Shown here: positions 1-7,156 of the stretch, in pieces
How the letters are laid out: every line of letters starts with the position of its first letter
Numbering within the stretch: the stretch's first letter is position 1
NCBI RefSeq assembly: GCF_000185845.1
Contig: NZ_GL629647.1
Coordinates: forward strand, 239,281 to 252,519
Length of the DNA: 13,239 nucleotides
From: Segatella salivae DSM 15606
GTDB taxonomy: Bacteria > Bacteroidota > Bacteroidia > Bacteroidales > Bacteroidaceae
Reading direction: 5' to 3'
Made by a program: the position numbers and the translations under genes
The notes under the pieces: model-generated
Databases searched by the model: none
Told to the model about the DNA's origin: nothing
The model's input: the letters and a program-made list of their open reading frames with translations, nothing else

Positions 1-106
1 GGGCTCAACCGAGTTCCCTTTGTTTAGTAATTCGTGCCTTTTTGTGAACCAACAAAAGACAAAATAAGCTCAATTTATTCGTTACGCCTCATTAAACAAA
101 ATAGAA

Positions 107-277
107 ATGAAAATGAAAAAAAGAAACCAACACAAGTATCAAAAACCAGAATGTACAATCTACAAATTAGCTTTAGAAGCCTTTGTTTGTACTTCGGTTT
201 ATCCTGATGCGCCACGAACCACAGAATCCGGCTGGGAAGATGGAGGAGATGTTGATGGTGGCACCATTGAATTCTAA
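107..277 (+). CDS. Small acidic-tailed peptide (56 aa) upstream of fimbrillin gene
   Basis: An ATG at 107 (or the in-frame ATG at 113) opens a 56-aa reading frame ending with TAA at 275-277, 36 bases before the fimbrillin start, so the two are probably co-transcribed. The protein has a basic head (MKMKKRNQHKYQKPE), a short middle (LALEAFVCTSVYP) and an acidic Gly/Asp tail (GWEDGGDVDGGTIEF). It has no convincing signal peptide or TM segment. Its layout resembles the many short Bacteroidales proteins that start with a Lys-rich stretch and a 'KYxKPE' motif and lie next to surface-protein genes; that likeness is from memory and unchecked. The base composition and sensible residue pattern argue for a real gene, and an A-rich leader precedes the ATG as is usual in Bacteroidetes. 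Function unknown. Confidence 0.6.
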   Translation: MKMKKRNQHKYQKPECTIYKLALEAFVCTSVYPDAPRTTESGWEDGGDVDGGTIEF

Positions 278-313
278 AACAATCAAGAAACAACAATTCA
301 AAAAAAAACAACA

Positions 314-2092
314 ATGAAAATCAATCGTTTTAAGGTAACATTCATCTTGCTCTCCATGTTGGCCAGCGTGGCACTTTCAGGATGTAGCAATGAGGATAAC
401 ATAGAAAGCCAGCCACAAGAGGGAATGGCAAAGATTTCTTTCAAAATCAATGAAAAAGATTATGAGGCTGGCGAAGATGTTGCCGGCACACGTGCGGCTG
501 CGCCGACTAAGCCCAAACTGCAAGACTTAGGCGATGGATGGTTGGCAGAAGTAAGTCTTGAGCCCGACACCACCCATGCGAAAGAAGCAAAAGCGGCTGA
601 AGCAAAGACACGTGCCATCTATGGCTCTGCCCACTACACCATTCAGGCTTATCAAGGTGGAGTGAAGAAAGGCGAACTCAAAGGAACCTTCCAAGGTTCA
701 ACCTTTACTCCTGATGCAGGCACAGCAGAATCCATTTTCTTGCCTCATGGCACCTACGACTTCGTTTGTTTCAACGATAAGGTTTCAGCCAACGGCACAC
801 AATTAACAGTGCATCGTGCTGACGCAGAAACAGCTCGTTATGTAGTGAAGCGCGGGGTGGTTATCAATCAAGACCCAAAACAATACGTAGCATTTGAGAT
901 AAAACATGCTGGAGCCTTTTTAGCTACAACTATTGCTTTTGTAAATTGTAACATCAAAATTTTTGGTACAAATGAGAGACGTTATACAAATCCTTGGGAA
1001 GGTACATATGTGGCAAGAAGTATTAACCCTACAGATCATATTCAATATTCTTGGACATCAAATTCTAACAGCATTCCGGAAACAATGAATTATGATTTTG
1101 TTACAAACACATATTCTTATCCTACTGTTGGGAACTATTCTTATTCCAGTAAAGTCGATTGGGGAACAACAATGTCTCCAGGGAAGACCAATACTTATCG
1201 GCTAAACACAGGCGCAGGATATGCTTACTTCCTTCCTACAACAGATTGTGCCAACTTAAAGTTTACGATTACCGATGGTAGCCTATATGATAGAAGTCTC
1301 ACGGGCATGATTGCTGTTCCCATACAAAAGCAACTTGAAGCCAACAAACGTTATTTACTTGTTATACGCCTACTTATGACTAAACCTCTGTATTTATTTA
1401 GTGATGGAACCATTGGTGACCTTGATAAAAATGTGGGAAAGACGCCAATAGGAGTAATACCAAGACCTGATGGGAATTATGCTATAGCACTCAATGATGT
1501 CGTTGATTCGTATGGTGCCGGTTCCGCTAATATCCAATGGTCAAATACAACAACACAAGAAACATCAAGCGTTTATACAAATTACAAAGATTTATTACGT
1601 GAAGGTGTTAGTGGAGCAAGTGGGACTATTCCTGCGGTACAAGCTGCAGCGTCTTACCAATCACAAGTCAGCAGACCATCAACAGCTACAACTTCTTGGA
1701 TGGTTCCAGGGCTCTCCCCTTTTCTTTGGTTGGGGGTCTCTTATGCAGGTTTACCTGAAAGAAAACAAGGAAAAGTTTTATATTATGATCCAGGAAATTA
1801 TTTTGAAAATCTTATTCCTGAGGGAGCCTCATCTACAGAATTTATACCAAGCCCATCATTTATCAACTTTTCAAGTATGAATATGACAAGGTTTAATAAG
1901 GCATTTACAGATGCTGGTGGAACTGCACCTCAAGGACGCTATTGGCTGGACACAGAAGTTATTGATGGAGGACAAGCAAAACAGGTGGTCATTGATATTT
2001 CGTCAAGTGGTTATCGTTTAGATTTTGCCTCTAAACAAAGTAGTGCGAAAATTCGCCCTATCATACACTTTAAATCGAAATGGGACGATTAA
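314..2092 (+). CDS. Fimbrillin-family (Mfa-like) surface lipoprotein
   Basis: A 592-aa predicted exported lipoprotein. Residues 1-23 form a signal peptide with lipobox LSGC, so Cys24 would be lipidated by signal peptidase II. The following region carries two Arg sites (GTR at 58-60, KTR at 98-100); in Porphyromonas fimbrillins an Arg-specific protease matures the subunit at such sites, but whether that happens here is inference. The beta-rich text that follows ('HGTYDFVCFND' around 145-155, and a C-terminal 'RPIIHFKSKW' near 580-590) fits the Bacteroidales fimbrillin family, whose members are pilus subunits, tip proteins or anchors. I cannot tell which role this one has. Codons up to about residue 195 are richer in G+C than the rest, which is strongly A+T rich with many Tyr, Asn and Ser residues; this suggests a conserved N-terminal part joined to a variable C-terminal part. 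No own promoter was seen, so it probably follows the 56-aa gene in one transcript. The start is supported by the signal peptide and an A-rich leader. Confidence 0.8.
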   Translation: MKINRFKVTFILLSMLASVALSGCSNEDNIESQPQEGMAKISFKINEKDYEAGEDVAGTRAAAPTKPKLQDLGDGWLAEVSLEPDTTHAKEAKAAEAKTRAIYGSAHYTIQAYQGGVKKGELKGTFQGSTFTPDAGTAESIFLPHGTYDFVCFNDKVSANGTQLTVHRADAETARYVVKRGVVINQDPKQYVAFEIKHAGAFLATTIAFVNCNIKIFGTNERRYTNPWEGTYVARSINPTDHIQYSWTSNSNSIPETMNYDFVTNTYSYPTVGNYSYSSKVDWGTTMSPGKTNTYRLNTGAGYAYFLPTTDCANLKFTITDGSLYDRSLTGMIAVPIQKQLEANKRYLLVIRLLMTKPLYLFSDGTIGDLDKNVGKTPIGVIPRPDGNYAIALNDVVDSYGAGSANIQWSNTTTQETSSVYTNYKDLLREGVSGASGTIPAVQAAASYQSQVSRPSTATTSWMVPGLSPFLWLGVSYAGLPERKQGKVLYYDPGNYFENLIPEGASSTEFIPSPSFINFSSMNMTRFNKAFTDAGGTAPQGRYWLDTEVIDGGQAKQVVIDISSSGYRLDFASKQSSAKIRPIIHFKSKWDD

Positions 2093-2099
2093 TGTTTAG

Positions 2100-2324
2100 T
2101 CTTAAAACGTCACACGGAAGCATAAAAAAGAGTTTTTAGCTCTAAACTTCCACACGGAAGCATGAAAAAGGGATTTTGGGTCTTAGACTTCCACACGGAA
2201 GCGCGAAAAAAGGATTTTAGGTCTTAGACTTTCACACGGAAGCATGAAAAAGAGATTTTTGGTCCTAAACTTCCACACGGAAGCATGAAAAAAGGATTTT
2301 TGGTCCTAAACTTCCACACGGAAA
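2100..2324 (+). repeat. Six tandem 40-41-bp repeats, each with a CTTCC-ACAC-GGAAG hairpin
   Basis: The core CACACGGAA recurs at 2111, 2151, 2192, 2233, 2274 and 2315, giving spacings of 40, 41, 41, 41 and 41 bases. The typical unit starts CTTCCACACGGAAGCATGAA and continues with an A-run, GGATTTTTGG and TCCTAAA. CTTCC-ACAC-GGAAG is a 5-bp stem with a 4-base loop. In copy 4 it reads CTTTC, which still pairs through a G-U wobble; the outer copies (1 and 6) are degenerate. The A-run and T-run can form a second small stem (AAAAA-GAGA-TTTTT in copy 4). The array begins within about 10-20 bases of the fimbrillin stop and ends just before the 2342 hairpin. It has no spacers, so it is not a CRISPR array. 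Role unknown. Confidence 0.92.
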
Positions 2325-2341
2325 CACTAAAAGAATATTTT

Positions 2342-2377
2342 GGGCGCCAGATGGCGACATCTCGGCGCTCAATTTTT
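2342..2377 (+). terminator. Strong hairpin with GCGA tetraloop and T-tract; fimbrillin terminator or DUF6261 leader attenuator
   Basis: GGGCGCC pairs with GGCGCTC (one G-U), and directly inside it AGATG pairs with CATCT around a GCGA (GNRA) loop, with a single bulged C. AATTTTT follows. This is a textbook intrinsic terminator for transcription coming from the fimbrillin gene and array. It ends only about 28 bases before the next ATG (2406), and no TAnnTTTG promoter fits between them, so partial read-through may be how the downstream gene is expressed. Confidence 0.8.
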
Positions 2378-2405
2378 ATTTATTAACCTATTAATTTAAA
2401 ATAGA

Positions 2406-3470
2406 ATGAAAACAAAAATGAAGCCTTTGCAACACCCCAAGGTGCTCAAAGTGGAGGGGAGTAATTGCTCAAACTACATTAATTCGCATCACTTGCAGTT
2501 TCAGTTCAACATGTATGAATTGGTGAAAGCCGTAGACAAACTGAAGTTGCACCTGACGGATGAGTTGCTGAAGACTTGGGCCGACTGCTTGGACTTGGAA
2601 ACAGAACTGAACAAGCAGGCCACGGCAACAGTCTACACCGAACAGATGAAAGCGTTCGACCAACAACGCGACGACCTGCTGACCAACCTCTTTGGTGTGG
2701 TGCGGGCACAACTGAAATCGCCTGTGGCAGCAGTGCGCGAGGCAGCGAAGGCGTTAGACAAAGGACTCGGCGTTTACGCAGGCATTCAAAGTAAGGCGGT
2801 CGACGCGGAAACGGCTGAGGTGCGTGGCATGCTGAAAGACTTAGAGCGCTTTGCCACTGAGGTGACGGCCTTAGGACTGGCGCCAGTTACGGCACAGTTG
2901 AAGACTGTGAACGATGAGTTTCAAAAGGTGTATAACACGCGACAGGAAAAGGCGGTGGACCAGAAAATGCCTGCATTGAGTGAGGTTCGTCCGCAGACCG
3001 ATGCCGTCTTTGGCGTAGTTTGCCGCTACATTGAAGCCAGCTATCTCTTTGCCACAACCGATGACGACCGCGCCCTGATAGAGCGTTTGGTTGACCGCAT
3101 GAATCAGGAAAGCGACCACTTCAAGACTTCGCACAAACAGAGCATGGCGCAGAAGAAACCCACGCCCAAGCCTACGCCAGAGGAAGAAAACAGGCTAAAA
3201 GCTGGATTCCCAGCACTTGAACAGCAAATGGAGCTTGAAAGTGGCAGCCTCTCGTTTACAGGCAAGACAAAGGGCACGGCAGCCAAGCGCAAATATGAAT
3301 TGACCATAACAGGCAAGACCACAGCCGATGGCAAGCCCAAAACCATTTGGGTGGGCGTGAATAAGGATGGCACGCTGTTTCTCGTAGAAAAGGCGAATGA
3401 AAAGCCGAAAACGGGCGGCGGAACAACCGAACAGCCAGGCTTTGGAATTAAACATAAAAACCAACCATAA
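2406..3470 (+). CDS. Probable DUF6261-family protein, helical with C-terminal beta domain
   Basis: A 354-aa predicted cytoplasmic protein without signal peptide or TM segment. Residues about 35-245 are strongly helical and charged (for example 'DLETELNKQ' and 'RDDLLTNLFGVVRAQL'), suggesting a helical bundle or coiled coil. A KPTPKPTPEEE linker (251-261) leads to a short polar, probably beta-rich tail (275-330, 'SLSFTGKTKGT', 'YELTITGKT', 'GTLFLVEKA'). The opening, with a basic stretch followed by 'NYINSHHLQFQFNMYELV', matches my recollection of Bacteroidetes DUF6261 proteins; no function is established for that family. The gene is noticeably richer in G+C than its neighbours and than the 3' half of the fimbrillin gene, which may indicate transfer or strong codon selection. 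It sits between two strong terminator-like hairpins (2342 and 3596) behind a tandem hairpin array, so its expression probably depends on read-through or an unrecognised promoter. A second in-frame ATG lies four codons downstream; either could be used. Confidence 0.65.
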   Translation: MKTKMKPLQHPKVLKVEGSNCSNYINSHHLQFQFNMYELVKAVDKLKLHLTDELLKTWADCLDLETELNKQATATVYTEQMKAFDQQRDDLLTNLFGVVRAQLKSPVAAVREAAKALDKGLGVYAGIQSKAVDAETAEVRGMLKDLERFATEVTALGLAPVTAQLKTVNDEFQKVYNTRQEKAVDQKMPALSEVRPQTDAVFGVVCRYIEASYLFATTDDDRALIERLVDRMNQESDHFKTSHKQSMAQKKPTPKPTPEEENRLKAGFPALEQQMELESGSLSFTGKTKGTAAKRKYELTITGKTTADGKPKTIWVGVNKDGTLFLVEKANEKPKTGGGTTEQPGFGIKHKNQP

Positions 3471-3488
3471 AATTGTCGAGCTTAGGGA

Positions 3489-3569
3489 AATGCGCAAAAC
3501 CGCATTCAAAATTAACTCTTATTGCGACGAAAACCTACGCAGTGGCGTAGTTATACAATAGGTATCGTC
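3489..3569 (+). other. Structured 3' region of the DUF6261-like gene (two nested/adjacent hairpins)
   Basis: Within the non-coding stretch 3471-3777, AATGCG-CAAAAC-CGCATT (3489-3506) and CTACGC-AGTG-GCGTAG (3535-3550) are perfect stem-loops. GACGA (3526-3530) and TCGTC (3565-3569) can close a longer domain around the second. Neither is followed by a T-tract, so they are not terminators themselves; the real terminator comes at 3596. Such ordered inverted repeats could be a structured 3' UTR, a small RNA or a protein-binding site. Confidence 0.55.
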
Positions 3570-3595
3570 ATAAATACTCCTAAGTCTAAAGTGGT

Positions 3596-3634
3596 GGTGC
3601 GGCGCTGTTGCGATAACAGCGCTGCACCCTTTTT
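3596..3634 (+). terminator. Rho-independent terminator after the DUF6261-like gene
   Basis: A 14-bp stem (GGTGCGGCGCTGTT with AACAGCGCTGCACC, one G-U pair) closes a GCGAT loop and is followed by CTTTTT. It lies about 125 bases after the stop codon. Its GC-rich stem and GCGA-type loop resemble the hairpin at 2342, so the gene is bracketed by two similar structures. Confidence 0.88.
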
Positions 3635-3718
3635 GTGCGTTTGCTATTAAATCAGAGATGTTATAGAGCGTTATTCCGAGCTTGTTTTGATGTATTCAAG
3701 TTTTGAATATTAGAAACT

Positions 3719-3752
3719 AAAAAAGCTGAATCTCAAAACAGAGATTCAGCTT
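3719..3752 (-). terminator. Rho-independent terminator of ppdK
   Basis: A perfect 12-bp inverted repeat (AAGCTGAATCTC / GAGATTCAGCTT, 6-base loop) lies 26 bases beyond the ppdK stop. Read on the minus strand the stem runs into a T6 tract. The 3635-3718 stretch between the two convergent terminators shows nothing recognisable. Confidence 0.88.
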
Positions 3753-3777
3753 AAATGATTGTATATAGAAAAGAAAC

Positions 3778-6498
3778 TTATTCTTCTATAGCAGCTTGTG
3801 CCGCAGCCAATCGTGCGATAGGAACACGGAATGGAGAGCAACTTACATAGTTCAGACCCACACGATGGCAGAACTTAACAGAAGATGGCTCACCACCATG
3901 CTCTCCGCATATACCACATTTTAGGTTTGGACGGGTTGAACGACCTTTCTTCACACCCATTTCAACGAGCTGACCAACACCTGATTGATCTAAAACCTGG
4001 AATGGATCGACTTTCAGAATCTTCTTTTCCAAGTAAACAGGCAAGAAGCTTGCGATATCATCACGACTGAAACCGAAGGTCATTTGTGTGAGGTCATTAG
4101 TTCCAAAGCTGAAATATTCGGCTCTTTCTGCAATCTTCTCGGCAGTTAAGGCCGCACGTGGAATTTCAATCATTGTACCAATCTTGAATGGAATCTCAAC
4201 ACCTTCCTTTTCGAATAGCTGATTGGCAGTAGCGCGAATGACCGCCTCTTGCACATCAAACTCGTTTGCACTACCAATAAGTGGTACCATAATCTCAGGT
4301 TTTGGGTCGTAACCAGCCTTTTTCAAGTCTATGGCTGCACCCAAAATGGCACGTGTTTGCATTGCAGTTATTTCGGGATAGGTGTTACCCAATCGGCAAC
4401 CGCGGTGACCTAACATAGGATTATGCTCGCTCAAAGAGTTTACACGATGCTGAATTTCTTCAACCGATATACCCATTTCTTCAGCCATAACCTTTTGTCC
4501 AGCGAGGTCATGAGGAACAAATTCATGCAAAGGTGGATCAAGTAAACGAACATTTACAGGATAACCATCCATAGCTTTGAGTATTCCGTAGAAGTCTTGT
4601 TTCTGATAGGGTAGAAGTTTCTCCAAAGCTTTTTCACGACCTTCTTTTGTATCAGCAAGAATCATCTCACGCATTGCCTTAATCTTTTCGTTCTCAAAGA
4701 ACATGTGTTCAGTACGGCAAAGTCCTATACCTACAGCGCCAAAGTTACGTGCAATCTCTGCATCGTGTGGAGTGTCTGCATTTGTGCGAACGACAAGTTT
4801 TGTGTATTTCTGGCAAAGCTCCATCAACTTGGCAAAGTCACCTGTAACTTCTGCAGGTTTGGTTTTTACCTCACCTAAGTACACTTCGCCTGTAGAACCA
4901 TTGATAGAAATATAATCTCCCTCGTGAATGGTAGTTCCGTCAATCTCTACTGTGCGTGCTTTATAGTCAACATTGATTGCTCCAGCACCGCTGACACAAC
5001 ATTTTCCCATGCCTCGAGCGACTACGGCTGCATGGCTTGTCATACCTCCTCTTGCAGTCAAAATACCTTCTGCGGCACTCATTCCGGCAAGATCCTCTGG
5101 GCTGGTTTCTATGCGTACCATGATAACTTGGTGGCCATCGTCGTGCCAATGTTCAGCATCGTCGGCAAAAAAGACTACTTGTCCACAAGCTGCACCAGGA
5201 CTTGCAGGAAGACCACGAGTCAGTACTTTTGCGGTCATTTGCGCTTCTTTGTCAAATACAGGGTGTAGAAGTTCGTCTAATTTATTGGGTTCACATCTCA
5301 AAAGAGCCGTCTTTTCGTCAATTTCTCCTTCACGTAAGAGGTCCATAGCAATCTTAACCATTGCTGTACCTGTACGTTTTCCGTTTCGTGTTTGCAAGAA
5401 CCATAGATGTCCTTCCTGAACCGTAAACTCCATGTCTTGCATGTCGTGATAGTGTGCTTCAAGCTTCTGTTGGATGTCATTCAATTGCTTGTAAATCTCA
5501 GGCATGGCTTCTTCCATAGACGGATACTTAGAAGCACGTATTTCTTCATCAATACATTGCTGCTCAGCCCAACGTAGTGAGCCTTCTTTTGTAATTTGTT
5601 GTGGAGTGCGAATACCAGCAACGACATCTTCTCCCTGTGCGTTTACAAGATATTCACCATTGAATCGGTTTTCGCCGGTAGCTGCATCGCGACTGAAGCA
5701 TACACCCGTTGCAGAGGTATTACCCATGTTTCCGAATACCATAGCCATCACACTGACAGCTGTTCCCCATTCAGCAGGGATACCTTCCATCTTGCGATAG
5801 AGGATAGCACGCTCATTCATCCATGAATCAAAGACTGCACAGATAGCTCCCCACAATTGTTCCATTGGGTCAACTGGGAAATCTCGTCCGGTCTGTTCTT
5901 TGATTGCTTGTTTAAATAAGGTAACTAACTGCTTGAGTTCATCAACATTCATTTCATTGTCGAGAGCGATACCACGCTGTTTTTTCACTGCAATGATAAT
6001 TTCTTCGAATGGATCGATGTCTTCTTTGTTAACAGGTTTCATACCCAATACAACGTCACCATACATCTGAACGAAGCGACGATAGCTGTCGTATGCAAAG
6101 CGTTCATTTCCTGTTTTACGTGCTAAACCTTCTACAACCTCGTCATTCAAACCAAGATTCAAGATGGTATCCATCATTCCTGGCATGCTGGCACGTGCGC
6201 CCGAACGCACACTTACAAGTAATGGGTTTTCAACATCGCCGAACTTTGAATGCATCAAATTCTCAATGTGTTTTACTGAAGCCTCTACTTCACCTTTCAA
6301 AAGTTCAACAACCTTTTCCTTTCCTTTCTCAAAATACTCATTACAAACGTCCGTTGTGATAGTAAAACCTGGAGGAACTGGCACTCCAATCAAGTTCATT
6401 TCAGCAAGGTTCGCTCCCTTACCACCAAGCAGATTTCTCATATCTGCCTTACCTTCAGCCTTACCATTACCGAAAGTATATACTCTTTTCTCACTCAT
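3778..6498 (-). CDS. ppdK: Pyruvate, phosphate dikinase (EC 2.7.9.1)
   Basis: A 906-aa cytoplasmic enzyme that interconverts pyruvate + ATP + Pi and phosphoenolpyruvate + AMP + PPi; many anaerobes run it glycolytically to save energy as PPi. Order of domains: N-terminal ATP-grasp nucleotide-binding part (about 1-350, with 'NLLGGKGANLAEM' at 22-34 and 'SVRSGARASMPGMMDTILNLG' region at 96-116); central swivelling phosphohistidine domain with GGMTSHAAVVARG, catalytic His489; C-terminal PEP/pyruvate TIM barrel (about 530-906) with 'GIGLCRTEHMF' and the CGICGEHGGEPSS motif, whose Cys864 is the expected proton donor. Length is normal for the family (about 870-910). The start ATG at 6498 is well placed for the N-terminal motif 'VYTFG'. 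It is transcribed alone: its own promoter lies at 6550-6581 and its own terminator at 3719-3752, and it converges on the DUF6261-like gene. No regulatory protein gene (PPDK regulatory protein) is seen next to it. Confidence 0.98.
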   Translation of the reverse strand: MSEKRVYTFGNGKAEGKADMRNLLGGKGANLAEMNLIGVPVPPGFTITTDVCNEYFEKGKEKVVELLKGEVEASVKHIENLMHSKFGDVENPLLVSVRSGARASMPGMMDTILNLGLNDEVVEGLARKTGNERFAYDSYRRFVQMYGDVVLGMKPVNKEDIDPFEEIIIAVKKQRGIALDNEMNVDELKQLVTLFKQAIKEQTGRDFPVDPMEQLWGAICAVFDSWMNERAILYRKMEGIPAEWGTAVSVMAMVFGNMGNTSATGVCFSRDAATGENRFNGEYLVNAQGEDVVAGIRTPQQITKEGSLRWAEQQCIDEEIRASKYPSMEEAMPEIYKQLNDIQQKLEAHYHDMQDMEFTVQEGHLWFLQTRNGKRTGTAMVKIAMDLLREGEIDEKTALLRCEPNKLDELLHPVFDKEAQMTAKVLTRGLPASPGAACGQVVFFADDAEHWHDDGHQVIMVRIETSPEDLAGMSAAEGILTARGGMTSHAAVVARGMGKCCVSGAGAINVDYKARTVEIDGTTIHEGDYISINGSTGEVYLGEVKTKPAEVTGDFAKLMELCQKYTKLVVRTNADTPHDAEIARNFGAVGIGLCRTEHMFFENEKIKAMREMILADTKEGREKALEKLLPYQKQDFYGILKAMDGYPVNVRLLDPPLHEFVPHDLAGQKVMAEEMGISVEEIQHRVNSLSEHNPMLGHRGCRLGNTYPEITAMQTRAILGAAIDLKKAGYDPKPEIMVPLIGSANEFDVQEAVIRATANQLFEKEGVEIPFKIGTMIEIPRAALTAEKIAERAEYFSFGTNDLTQMTFGFSRDDIASFLPVYLEKKILKVDPFQVLDQSGVGQLVEMGVKKGRSTRPNLKCGICGEHGGEPSSVKFCHRVGLNYVSCSPFRVPIARLAAAQAAIEE

Positions 6499-6549
6499 AG
6501 TTGATTAGGTATAAATGCTTTTTATTAAAAATTGTTATTATTATAGTTG

Positions 6550-6581
6550 CAAAAATAACGTAATTCTCTTAAATAGCCAAA
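6550..6581 (-). promoter_or_regulatory. Bacteroidetes-type promoter of ppdK
   Basis: On the minus strand TTTG (6581-6578), a 20-base spacer and TATTTTTG (6557-6550) match the TTTG/TAnnTTTG consensus used by the Bacteroidetes primary sigma factor. Transcription should start near 6544, giving a leader of about 46 bases. The rest of 6499-6809 is A+T rich and holds only this and the divergent element at 6757. Confidence 0.75.
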
Positions 6582-6756
6582 CATTTAACTGCTTTTTTGC
6601 TAACTTCACCTTACATTTCTACTATCATTTTGTTTCATACTTTATGGCGCTCTTCAAATTTGAAGCAATGGCTAAAATACGATAAGAATATTCCTTTCGT
6701 AAATGATTACGTTTATAATTATTGTTAATTAAAGATTATCTTTATCCATATTTTTA

Positions 6757-6764
6757 TAACTTTG
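6757..6764 (+). promoter_or_regulatory. Candidate -7 element for the CTD pseudogene / L,D-transpeptidase unit
   Basis: TAACTTTG matches the Bacteroidetes -7 consensus TAnnTTTG, about 45 bases before the first ATG of the mini-protein. No TTG box lies at the usual 19-21 base distance (the nearest, 6722-6724, is about 32 bases away), so the call is weaker than the others in this window. Confidence 0.4.
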
Positions 6765-6809
6765 TAACTCAATAAACAGCATTTCATGTAACGCTTGTTA
6801 AAAAAGATA

Positions 6810-7122
6810 ATGATGAGATCTCTGTATAAGATATATTTTTTGACCTTGTTTGCTATGGTTTCTCCTTGTGTTTCAGGTGCCATTGTAAACACAAATTTGA
6901 ATGAAATCTCCAAATCAAATGAGGCAGAGATTTCCATTCAGTCAGAATATACTGCGTATTATAGGAGGTGTTGGACAGGTTGTTTATATTTATAATGTAA
7001 CAGGAGTTTGTGTTATGTCGATGCGAGTAGATAGCAATGACAAGCGTTTTGATTTGAATCTTCATAGAGGGTGTTACATTGTTAAGGTCGGGAAAACGGT
7101 CAGAAAGATTTCTGTATATTGA
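6810..7122 (+). pseudogene. Frameshifted signal peptide + T9SS-like C-terminal domain mini-protein
   Basis: Two overlapping frames together give one sensible ~100-aa protein. The first (ATG at 6810 or 6813) encodes a signal peptide, 'LTLFAMVSPCVSG', then 'AIVNTNLNEISKSNEAEISIQSEYT', and ends at 6995 after unrelated residues. The second frame picks up at about 6950 with 'LRIIGGVGQVVYIYNVTG' and ends 'RGCYIVKVGKTVRKISVY' (TGA 7120-7122). The switch falls at 'tatactgcg' (6947-6955), where a missing CT dinucleotide would restore TAT-ACT-CTG. The second half has the pattern of a type A T9SS C-terminal sorting domain (IYNxxG..V, GxYIVKVG...KI.V). The whole protein would be little more than a leader plus this domain. 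It may be a broken gene, a sequencing error or a phase-variable or programmed frameshift. It lies 34 bases before the L,D-transpeptidase gene and is likely on the same transcript. Confidence 0.7.
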
Positions 7123-7156
7123 TATGTAACATTTAATCCAATAAGTAGAATCTTCA

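Noticed and set aside
1..70. C-terminal end of an upstream gene
   Set aside because: Two frames end here (stops at about 27 and 70), but neither gives a tail I can recognise, so no call is made.
1494..1880. 128-codon frame within the fimbrillin gene
   Set aside because: Alternate frame of a well-supported gene, with no leader or domain pattern of its own.
2100..2324. CRISPR array
   Set aside because: Units abut with no unique spacers, the period is entirely repeat sequence, and no cas genes are present.
4924..5419. Plus-strand open frames of 114 and 148 codons inside ppdK
   Set aside because: They lie antisense to the conserved phosphohistidine region of ppdK and have no recognisable protein features; they are shadows of its codon use.
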